This document shows positions 46,901 through 58,900 of a stretch of 64,000 nucleotides of DNA, one piece after another. This DNA comes from Bactericera cockerelli (taxonomy: Eukaryota; Arthropoda; Insecta; Hemiptera; Triozidae). The stretch covers positions 2,107,027 through 2,171,026 of the forward strand of contig CM044962.1 in assembly GCA_024516035.1 (NCBI GenBank), given 5' to 3'. Below the pieces are notes generated by a model. That model had not been told where the DNA came from. It did not search any database and saw only the letters and a program-made list of their open reading frames with translations. The first letter of the stretch is position 1, and every line of letters starts with the position of its first letter. Position numbers and translations under genes: made by a program.

Positions 46901-49900
46901 TTCAGCTTAACATCTCTTACCCAGCCACTGGCTGTCAAAAGCTGGTGGAAATCGTGGATGAGCACAAGGTCCGTGTGTTCTATGACAAGCGTATGGGCAT
47001 GGAAGTGCCCGCTGACTCCATAGGAGATGAAATGGAAGGGATACATTTTGCGTATTGCTGGTGGAAACGACAAGCAAGGATTTCCATGAAGCAGGGGGTT
47101 TTTGAGCAATGGTAAGACAATTCTCTATGTCTCGTTGATTTTTTTTCCTGATATCAGCTACCCAAATTGTATTTTTATTTAAAATTCTCTTTACAAATAT
47201 TAAAAACTTTCTGAAACTTTCTTCTCATAATTCATTCACTTCTCGCATCTTCATTCCAGAAGAAAGATCCTGGAATGAAGATGCGAGAAGTGAATGAATT
47301 AATGAGAAGAAAGTTTCAGCAGTGGTAGACAAGAAGAGTGAAATCACCGGAGTCCATTTAAGATGTTTGAATGAGAATTACTTACAAGTATGTGGATAAC
47401 AAGACGAATGAATAGAAGAATAATTGTGACTTTATCGTGAATAAGATGTAAGCATGCCCGGTATCCCTGTGTATTTGAATAGAATGGGTATGAGTGAAAC
47501 TGATGAGTGTGAGTGCGGTGAAATGGTGAAATCATGTGATGCTAGCATGTGAAAAATAGAGGTATGAATAAGTTTTACAGTGAAATTCTACCATTTGTAA
47601 AAACATTTCCTATTAATGTAGACTTTTTATGTATGGCGGACAACTTCAAAACAGTTTAAGAGTTTCTATAGATTTATTTAAAAAAACAATATTGTAAATT
47701 TGATTTAAATTTTATTGTTCTTGTACTATCAAAAATAAATAAAGACTGCCAAAGTGGACTTGTACCCGCTTAGGCTCAATTAAAAAAAAAAAAAAAAATG
47801 AGTTAAAAAAAGTGTGATTAATTTAAGATTATTTAATTTATAAATACAATAATATTTACCTATTATTGTAAAAGTATCACAAGTAAAAACCAGACAAACC
47901 ATACTTTGCCATATCTTATTAACTTTTTTGTTTTTGATAAATTATGTACAAAAATAATGACAGTCTTGGTCCTCTGATCATTTCTTGACTCTAACCTATA
48001 GTCCTGTAAATATAGACAGCTGTCACATCACCAGTGTTCTACAATTTTTCTTGCTGCACAACTTATGTCAGAATAATAGTACAGTGGGCATAACTCAATT
48101 GAACAAATTTATTTGTTTTGTGAAATTATTTCTTACAAATTTTATTTTTATGTTGATTTTAATTTATGTATTTACTATATAGTCATGTCCATAAGGAGGT
48201 TTTTTACTTTAATGTTCAATTGACCTAGAATAACTGTTTTTAGGTTTAATATTTATACACAACTAGCAAGGATATCAAATAAATACACAGTGGAAACGTT
48301 TCCTTGTGTGAACAAAAACTGTTTACACAAGTTCTAAGAAACTGTGACATCAAAGCCTTCAACTACAACTTTCCACTTGAATGTGTACATACATCTTGTG
48401 ATATAATTGGTTGAAACAGTTAATTGTAGATAGTGATGATCCCAACATAATCATTGCAGGTTCTTTATATTTTATTTCATTTAAAATGGAGACACATGTT
48501 TTATCTGATACATTATTGAATTTTTGATTTCAATTTTCCTATCATTGTTTTTTTTAATACTGTTTTTCATTTACAAATTTAAATTAAATCTTGTCAGTCA
48601 TGATCAAGGTTAGTTTTTTTTTACCACATCCAGCCTTGTAGAATTCACAAGTTCTGATAGCGTTTTTTAACTGTGGAATTATACTTCCAATCAGATATGT
48701 TGCTAGTCTTGTGAGAGTTTATTTGGTCATCAAACACATTTTACTGACACATTTTTGAATTGATGGTACAAACACTCCTAAACATTGTTTTTTTTTTTTT
48801 AATTTCAATTTATTTACTTCAAGGCTACTAAATTACCACAGCCAGCTACTTGTAGAATTTGCATGTTCTGATAGTCGTTTTTTCTGGGACATTAAGTTTG
48901 TCAGATATGCGCTAGTCCATATGACATTAAAAGTGGGCATGCAGACACTTTTTTATCTGATACATATTGAATTGATGGTCCAAACATATTTAATCATGTT
49001 TTTTTCTCAGCATTATCAAGACATTTTTTTTACCACAGTCCACTAGATCGTTTTATTTCTAAGGTCATTAATTCATTCAATATTTCACTGTGATTATGTT
49101 TATTGTGTCAGCAGACCATTTTATCTAATCAAGCTCGCCGGTAGGCGAGCCTCGTCAAGTACGCCAGCCCACCGGCCTATATTAACACAAAAAAGAGTTT
49201 ATATTTTTTGTTTTTATTGTTTTCGCCACTTCCCGCTAACTTTTATCAATTTTTATTTCAAATCTAATGAACGCAAAATAAATTTGTTTCACGAAGCGGC
49301 GAGATTCCTACTACATTAAAGCGTTTTCTGGCCACGCCGAAAATCTTGAATTTCATGAAAAAATTCATACAGGTTTTTTTTTTCTTCAGACCAAATTTTT
49401 CTTCAAAGGTACAGCAATGTGTGCTTGTCGTGGAAAGACGTGAGCTACGTTTTTGGATAGGGAATTTTTTTTTTCTGCATACCTTTTATTGTTTCAAGTA
49501 ATTTTATTTTTATAGGATAGGAGAATAGCCCTTCTAAATAAAACCGGAAATTTTCACGAGCCGCCCCTGGTTTCTTGGAGCTGCGATTCTAGTATTTTTC
49601 GAAAGACCTTATCATAGGAAAAAATAAAAAAATAACCAAAGTATTACACTGGACCAATCTTGAGTTATAGCCTTTGAAAGGAAAACTTATTATGGAGCCC
49701 AGAGCCGCTATTTTATCCAGAGATGTATTTCTGGTGTTTTTAGAAAGGTCTATCAAAGGGAAAAGATCACTTAATTTCAATGGTTGAAAACAAGTAGAAA
49801 AAGCTTTAAAGCCCTCTAAAGGAATATCTAAAATGAATCCTGGGGCCCCCCTAGTTATCCCAAGTTATGATGAAGGTTCTTTCTAAAGATCTAATTACGC

Positions 49901-52900
49901 AGAATTAAACTACGATGAAAATAAAATTTTAGAAAATCAGCGACAGTGGAGACTAAAAAGAAAAAAACTGAATTTAGATTTATGAGATAACAAAAAATCT
50001 TCGCCCACATATAACTTAAAATAGGGTGGGAACAATCGTGTTTTGCTTCATCCAAGCTGCCAGCAGACCGTTTAGTCAGAACGGGAATAATAACGTTTTA
50101 TAACTTCACTACGGTTACACCCGCCGCCTTCGCCAGCCCATCAAACACACACAACGCGCACACCACCCCCCAAAACACCCACCCCCACACCCCCCCACAC
50201 AAACCCACCCCCACCCCCACACACACCACATACACACGCACACACCACCACACCCACAACCCACCAACACACACCCATACACCACCACACCACACACCAC
50301 ACACACAAACCACCACACACACAAACACACACCACAACACAACACAACACACACGCACACCCACACGCACACCACACACACACAACACCACCCACACACA
50401 CCCCCACACACACGCACACGCACACACACACACACACACACACAAAATGTCATTTAGGTTTGAAAAAAAATCTGAATATTTTAAATTTAACTTATAGGGG
50501 GGGTCATTGCCACTAAGCCCGAAAAAATAAAAATTTTTAGATTAAAATATTTTTTGATGTCATTCATCTCGGGGGACATAAAACCCCATTATTATTAATC
50601 CAGTAAAAAGAGAAAATTTACCCTTAACCCCGAAACACTTTTCCCCACTGACCTCACAGTTTTTTTAAAAACCTAATTTTTGTTTACATGGGTTTTAAAA
50701 GCTAATTCTATAGTTCCTAAATATTCTGAGGAAAAAATTTTCCAATTTTTTGTTCAGTTTTTTTTACACAATAGACAAATTTTTTTTTTAAAATAAGGTG
50801 GTAGTCGGGGGATGGCTTTAAAGTAATGCACCATGGGTAAGTTGTTGTTTACATAACCCCGGGAAACTTTTTTAATTTTGTTTCCAATTCATTTCAGTCG
50901 ATCCGCTTTTTCCTTCAAGGGACTTTTCCTGTTCAGCCCCGCGACGGTGAGAGAAAGAGAAAGTCAGTTGGGGCTGCATTGTAGACTCCAATTGAGTGTT
51001 CTGGCACTATCGGGGGCGCAAGGGAGAACAGGTGGTTTCCCCCAAAATGATTCCGGAAACTTTTTTTTTCCCAAATTCATTTGGGGGAAGTCTGTCCTGC
51101 TCCAAAAAAAAGGGAAAAATGTTAAGCCCAAAAAGCCCAGTGAAGAAAGAAAAGTCTTTTTTTGGCTGTCCAATGTTTTTAAATTTTGGGCAGCAAAGGG
51201 GTTTAATTTAAAAAAAAAAAAAAAAAATGTAAACTTTTTTTTAACGAATGGCCAAAAAGAAAGGTTTTCCCTTTTTGTTTTTGGGCTGAAAATGAAATCC
51301 AGCTTTTAAAATTTAAATTTTCCACCAAGCCGAGGGGTGGGGTTATACCCCACATCATGGGGCGGTGCAAATTTAAAATTGGCCCCCAACCAATCCTCCC
51401 TAATTTTGATGTTGTTTAATTTCCTTGACAGAACAAAACTATTTTTTTAAAATGTACCATCGAACTACTTCACTAAAATTGTTTTTAAAAAATGGTAATT
51501 TTTTTTTTAAAATTAAAAGGAAAATCCATTGTAAAGGGGGTACGGGGAGGGTGTTTTCCCATTTTGTTTAAAAATTTTTATAAAAAAAATATTTGTTTCA
51601 GGAAATCATAACTTACTATAATTCTCTCTTCCCTGGAAATTCCCGGGGACTCACTGACCAACCATTCCCGGTCGTTGGGACCAAGGGGGGCCTCCAAACC
51701 GCAAGCTTTTAAAACCGACGAAGGAAGATGATGTGCGTCAGTAGTGATAAAAAGGCCACTGACCCCCAAGGGGGCTAAAATGGAAAAGAAAAGGGGGGCG
51801 AAGTTTACAAGACCCAAACCAGCGCCTTCCCCCCCCTCCCCTCCAGGAAATTTCCCCGATTTCTTAAATTGTTTTCCATGTAATATTCCAATCGTTGAAA
51901 AAATATTTTTTTCTGTCATATTTTTTTTTTCCTCCACCCAATATTCTTAACAAAAAATCCGGTTTTTTATTATTTTCATAAAAAAAACGAATAGGGTAAA
52001 GGGGGGGTTTTCCCCAAGGGGGGTAATTACGAACAGTGGTCATTTTCCTAAACGGATAAATATTTCAAACCCCTGGGGGTTGAATATTTTATTTTGAATT
52101 TTTTTACAGGTTGAAACATTTTCCCATAGAAATTTTTTTCATTGTAGTTAGTAACTAGTGAAAATAGATCTAAAAAAAAAATTTTTATTTTTAAAGGGGT
52201 TTTTTTTTTTTTTAAACAATTTTTATGTAAGGTTTTTTAATTTTTATCATTTTTTTTATTTTAATTATTGAAAACCGGGTTTTTGGTTTTTTTTTCAAAA
52301 ATAATTTTTTTTAACCTTTTTTTTTAAATTTAGCTTTGGCTGTTTTTAAAACCCCCCCCCCATTTTTTTGCGGGGGTAATTAGAAAAGCTTTTTGGGGGG
52401 TTTTGTTTTACCCTAAACTTTTTTTTTTATTTTTAAAAAACACTCAAATCCCCCCCAACAAAGAAAAAGAAAAAAAACCTCCTTTTTAACAGAACACAAA
52501 TGTTTTTCTGCTATCTATTAAAATTTTTTTAAAAAGGAACCTGGCGTCAAAGAGGGAACGGCATGTTTTGGATTCCCAAAACCAAAAATAAATTTTCCAA
52601 AAGTAAGTAAAAAAACCAAAAAACTGGGGGGTTGTAAAAGTACCAAAAATATTAGTACCCTAATGTATTGGACCCAATGAAGGATTTGTGTACTTGAACA
52701 AGCAAAAGAAAGGAAGAAAAATGAAAGGGAGAAAACGAAAAAAATTAGGGGGAACATTTAAAAAGAAGAAAAAAATAAAGGAGAAAAAGAAAAAACCCCA
52801 GATTGACAATGACCTAAAACATTAAAAAACCAAAAAATTTTAAAAAAAAAAAAAAAAAAATTAAAAAAATAAAAACACTTTTAAAAAACTCCATATTTAA

Positions 52901-55900
52901 ATATTACTATTATTATTTTTTTATTTCCACCTCCGTGGGTAAGGGGTTTTGACTATTTTCCCCCCTAGCCAGAGACCTTTGGGGCGATTCCGGTTTTTGG
53001 GGCAACTTTTTTGCCAAAAATTCTATCCCCTCCAACTGGGAGGTGGCGTTCCGGCCCCCCCCCAGGCGGGGGGTTAATTTGGGGGGAGCTGGTACGATTT
53101 CCCACAAAAGGGGGTGAAACCCCCGCCGGGGCTACCTCAACCCGGGGGTTTTTAAAAACCCAAAAAGAAACAAGGGCATAAAGGGGGCCTAGACTTTTGG
53201 GTTGCGCTCCAAAAATCCTCTAACACCGTGATTGGGGACTAACCTATCTCCCCGGACCAAATTTATTATTTTAAAAATTATTGGCAAGATAGAGATACCC
53301 CATTTGAAAGAGTTTACTCCCCCTTTGGGGGTTTGGGTTCAAACCCCCTACCCCCGGTCCCCCAAATTTTTCATATTGTCAAAAAGGTGGCTAAAACCCC
53401 CAAAATAAATTTTGGTGTTTATTTGTACATAAAAAGCACAAATTGCCTTAAAAATTTTTTTTTTTAATATTTAAAAATGTGTTCGCTTTTCCCCCCCCCA
53501 GGGGGGGGTAAATGCAAAAAGCGGGGTAAAAAGAACACCACTAAAAAATTTCAAAAGTATGCACAAAACTATTTATAATGCCCATTAAATGCTAAATAAT
53601 CTAATCCCAAAAAAATCACAACCCCTGGATTTTACAAAAAAACCGGGTTACAATTTTTTAAAAAAATGTAGCTCAAAATCTTTCGTAATTCCCCCCCCCT
53701 CCCCTATAGGGTTGGGGGGCCTTTTTTCAGTGTACCTAATAAAAAATTTTAAGTTTTTTGAAAAAAAATTAAATCTGTTTTTTGTTTTGATTTTTTTTTT
53801 GAAGTTGAATTAAAAATTTTAAAATCCTTGGGGCCATTTAAAAAAATGAGTTAACTACATCATTATTTATGTAATGTTGAAATTTTTCGGGGGGGGTGCT
53901 TGATCAAAAATTGAAACCACAGCCCGCTACTTGTAAATTTAATACGGGGTTCAAAAAAGTCTTTTTTCTTGGACATCAATTCAGAATGCGCTATTTTTGG
54001 GGGAAGAAATTCAGTATGGCGGGGTAGACACTTTTAAAATCGATACACTTGTACCATTTTTTAAAAATATTTTTTTAAAAATATTTATTTTTTTCCCTTG
54101 TTTTAATACAGTCAATCTTTAAAAGGGTAAAACTTTTTGGAAAACCCTTTTTTGGACAGATTCAGTTTTTTTGGGGAGTCTTTGAAAAACTGTTAAATCA
54201 AATTCAGTCCCTTTTTCCCCCATCCCCCTTTTTTTTGTGCATTTCTGGGTTTAAAATTGACGGTACAAGTTTTCCTATGTAAAATTTATCCTTTTAAAAA
54301 TATGGCACAAAGACAGAAGAAAAAAAATTCAGTTGTTTTTTTTTCTTTTTTGCCTTAATTTTTTTAGAAATCAATAGATAAAAATCAATGGGAAAAAAAA
54401 AAAAATTTTTTACTTTGAAAGAAAATGACATAAATTCAGAAAACCAATTTTAAACAGATTATAGATTACAAAAAAACATAAAAATAAAGAATTTAAAAAA
54501 AGCTCACAAAAAAAAAAAAAAATTTTTTAAAATTAGAGAAAAAAAAATTTATTATTTAGTTTATATTTTTTGTTTTTTTTTTTTTTTTGTACCCTTCAAT
54601 TTTTAGATAATAAAACCTTTCTAAATTTCTTAAATATTTCCATATTAAAATTTTGTTTGTTCTCGATATAATTAATTAACTCCAAAACAGTCCAGCTATT
54701 TTGCAGAAACATATGTTCGAAGGCATTTTAACGTGGACTTAAAAGCTTTTAAAAGATATGTCCTATTCTTTGATAATTTTTTTTTTGGGCATTTAGACAT
54801 GCTTTATCTAACAAAAAGAATAGATTTTTACATTAGTTTTTTAATTTAAAAAAAAGAAAAAAACATAATAGAGTTCCATTTTTTCAGGGGAAATTGAAGT
54901 TAAAATACAGTTGATTACAGCTCTTTAAAATTAAAATTGGTCAACAATTGGCCGGTATATTTTTGAAAGAATTGTCCCCACAAAAAAATACATAAAACAA
55001 AAAAACAAAAAAACCCCAATAAACAAAAAAATTATTTTGCCATGTCTTAAATAAGGAAAATCTCAAAGGCTGATTTTGGTTTTGCGCTAAAGAGACAGAG
55101 CATATTCAGTGACTTAAAATTAAACCCCAAAAAAGTTTTTTTTGGTTGGGGTTTTTTAAATGTAAAACGACATCCTTTTTAAAAACCCCTGAGTCTTGTA
55201 TAAGCTTACCCAGCCCCGCAATTGCAGAATCCTTTTTGTTCTGATACGTTTATTACGTAATTAATTTTCAGAAATGTCGCTATGTCTTGTAAAATCATTT
55301 GTATTTCATTTTGACACTTTTTTCTGATACAATCATACAACAAATTATCCATTTTTTAAATTTTTTTTTTTTTTTTTTTAGTTGGGGTGTTGGCTTTTTG
55401 GTAAATTTTTTTTTTATTTTGGGGGGGGGTTTTTGGGGGGGGGGGGGGAAAAGGGGGGTTGGGGTGGGGGTGGGTTTGGGGGGGTTTGTTGGGGGTATTT
55501 TATTTGGTTTTTGGGAAAAATTTTTTTGGGGGGGGGGGGGTTTAAAAAAAAAATATTTTTTTTTAATTTTTTTAAAATAAATTTTGGGATTTTTTAAGGA
55601 TTTTTACCCCTTTTTCAAATCATTAAAAAAGGTAAAATTTTCCCCTTTTCCGCAATTTTTTTTTTTTATTTAAAATGGGGAAAATTTTTCCCTTTTGGGG
55701 GAAAATGTGGGTTTTTAGATGGTAAAAACCATTCTCACTTGCTCAAAGGTTTTTACCTACGCCTCTGTATATTGCAAATTCTACCCCTTCTCTAATAAAG
55801 GAAATTAAATAAAAAATTCTCTCTACAGTCAAACTTCAAGGGACTAAATTTTTTTTATCTCTAATATCCAGATTTCCCTTATAAAGGGTTCCTTGTAGAA

Positions 55901-58900
55901 AAGGGAATTTGACCTGAAAACTATTCTTATATTTTCAGGTTTCTTTTAATATTTTTGGCTTTTTTTTTAAGTTTAAGGTTTTCTCGATACTAGTTTACAA
56001 TACAAAGTTTTATTATGTTTAAACAAATCATACCATCACAATGCCGAATGCATAAGATCTTTAGTTAGAAGATCATGAATAGCAAAACAATAATGAACGA
56101 AATTTTTTGTTTAGATTTATCCTTTTTTATTATATTCTCACTAAGATGTTCCGGAAGAAAGATCTTGTATTGGGGTAGAACTAGGTTTCCAGTCGTAAAA
56201 ATAAAATAAAACAGCCCTTATTAACAAATAATTTACAAAACATTTGAAACAGTATTACAATATACAAATAGAAAAAATTGTTCTCAACCATGAAATTGTT
56301 TTTTAGGGACAAAAGAAAAATAGATATTGACTTTTTCTTTCTATTTAAATGCTCCCTTTTTTCTAATTTTTGCTATCACCAATTTCTTCGTGCTGGCTGA
56401 AGGCCTTCCAGTCGTATAACCAGGTTCAAATGTATTACTAACTATTATTACCTTATTTCCCCAGCGCAAACGTCACCTGCTGGCGCTGAAGAAGCGCCGC
56501 TGTCTGAAGCGCAAGGAGCAGGCGGCCGAGTACGCCAAGCTCCTCGCCATCCGCATCAAGGAGAAGAAGAAGGCGAAGGACGAGGAGCGCAAGCGGCGCC
56601 GCTCCTCCTCCCTCCGCCTCTCCACCACCTCCAGCGAAGCCGCCCCTAAGGCCTCCGCCGCGGCGCCCAAGAAAGCGCCCGCCGCCGCCCCTGCACCCGC
56701 CGCCGCCGCCCCCGCCAAGGCTGCGAAGGGCGCCAAGGCCGCGCCTGCCCCCGCCGCCGAGAAGACCAAGGGAGCCAAGACCGCCGCCCCGACCAAGGGA
56801 GGTATGTACCACAATGATTATTATTATCTGACCTGGTTGCAGGGTTTTCTGTGAAACCCGGACAATTACCACTGCGACCTAATTAGATCTATTGTGACCA
56901 GTTGAGATTCCATTTGGATTAGATGTCCTGACTGAGATAGATAGTCAGGACGGGTTTACCCTCCATTCGCTGGGAATCGTACCAGCTACCCACATTAACC
57001 TCACCCAGCCTGGGTAGGGCCGGAAAACCTTAATGATGCTCTCTAGTCGAAGGTTAACAACCACTGGACTAGGTTAATGCTCGTAGCATTTATTTCTCGT
57101 ACTAAACCAGGCGCGGCCGGTGGGAATTCTTTTTTGCGATGCTGCCACATAAAGAGGACTAATATAGAATTTATAGTAACTCCTATCTACCTCTTAGTAC
57201 CTCCTATCTACCTCTTAGTACCTCCTATCAACCTATCGAGTTTAAGTTTATTTACCACCATGTCAAACATTGTAATTATAAATTATTTATTCTAGATGAG
57301 TTGTCTGATAATTTTCACTGTATATAAGCTAGGACTTGAAAAAACCTTTTTTCCTTTTCGTCTGGGGCTGCTAGAGTTCCGCAACCCGCAACTCTTTAGC
57401 ACCAGCCGCGCCTGATCATGATTGTTGATTACCACAGCCCAGCTACTTGCAGAATCATCCATATTCTGATGAGTCGTTTTAATCTGTGGACATCAAGTCA
57501 GATATGTCGCTATGTCTTGTGATGACATTCCATATGGTCATGTAGACACGTTTTATCTGATACAATTCATATTGAGATATTTTAGGAACCTTTGACATTA
57601 ATCATACATTCCCCATGAAAAGTTGCTAAAATGATCAAAAGTTGGTATCTATATTGAAGTTTTCTATACTTTGTGGCTACTAGAACAAGCTTCTACTACT
57701 TTATTTTGTAGAAAAGTGTTATTACATATACAATATGGTAAACATATTCATTACCACAGCCCAGCTTGCAGAATCATCCATATTCTGATGAGTCGTTTTA
57801 TTCTGTGGACATCAAGTCAGGTATGTCGCTATGTCTTGTGATGACATTCAGTATGGTCATGTAGACACGTTTTATCTGATACAGTCTTGTACAATATGTA
57901 CATGAGATTTTTTTGTCACCAATTATGGTTTTATTGAAATTATGTAAATTGAGACTTCTGTGTTGCTTATTTCTTAGTACTCCCTAACCGCTCTTTATAC
58001 ACTATGGGAATAAAAGAACTCCAGCTTCATTTTCACGCGATAAACGAGAGTAGGTACTGCATGCCACTTAACTGTATCGGGGTTAAGTGGCAAAGAAAGC
58101 CCAAGGCATTAACTTCACCCAGGATTTTTTTTTATATAATAAAATTTATTGTTGATGTAATGTATAAAAAAATAAAGTGTAACTAAAAAAATAAATATCA
58201 CTTCTTATTTAGTTTTTATTTACACTTAAGTTCTTATTTACACTTGTAATAGAAAATGTGCCAATTTTGACTTTTTCAATGACAAATTGGTTGATTTACA
58301 AAAAATAACCTCATTGGTCGAATAATATTTATTATCCTTATTATTAATTTTTCTTAATATTTTTACCATCATTATCTTTTTTTTATACTTTTTTATTCTT
58401 GTTATTTCTTCTATAGTGTATACACTGTATACTATGTAATTGGGTGCTGGCTAACTTTTGTAAAGCCAACACCTGTATTGTACTGCACTCTAAATAAAAT
58501 ATACTTATACTCATTTGCAGCCAAGTCTTCAATAGTCTATATTCAATAGTGTATACTAATTGGGTGCTGGCTAGCTTTTGTAAAGCCAACACCTGTATTG
58601 TACTGCACTCTAACTAAAATATACTTATACTTATTTGCAGCCAAGTCTTCAATAGTGTATACTATGTAATTGTGTGCTGGATAACTTTTGTAAAGCCAAC
58701 ACCTCTATTGTACTGCACTCTAAATAATAAATATACTTATACTTATTTGCAGCCAAGTCCGCCGCTGCCCCAGTGAAGGGAGCCAAGGACGCCGCGCCCG
58801 CCAAGGGAGCCAAGGCAGGAGACAAGCAGTCCGCCGCCGCCAGTGCTAAGGGAGCCAAGACCGCCGCCGCCGGTGGAAAGGGAGCCGCCAAGCCTGCGAC

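Larger units (their letters stand above)
51850..56460. other. RpS6: RpS6 intron 4, low-complexity and poorly resolved
   Basis: Long A, T, G and C runs dominate (for example 55380-55560). Within it I recognise a family C SINE, two snoRNA-like copies and a pogo-like MITE. Sequence becomes normal again from about 55.8 kb. Confidence 0.6.

Noticed and set aside
50098..50453. Cys/Val-rich open frames on the minus strand
   Set aside because: Again only the TG/CA tract.
55380..55560. G-quadruplex-like GGGG/TTTT region
   Set aside because: It lies in the segment of inflated homopolymers, so the G runs cannot be trusted.
56453..56872. Gly/Leu-rich minus-strand open frames opposite RpS6 exons
   Set aside because: Shadows of the GC-rich Ala/Lys coding strand; the plus strand matches RpS6 and has splice sites. 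The same holds at 58649-59132 and 60236-60619.
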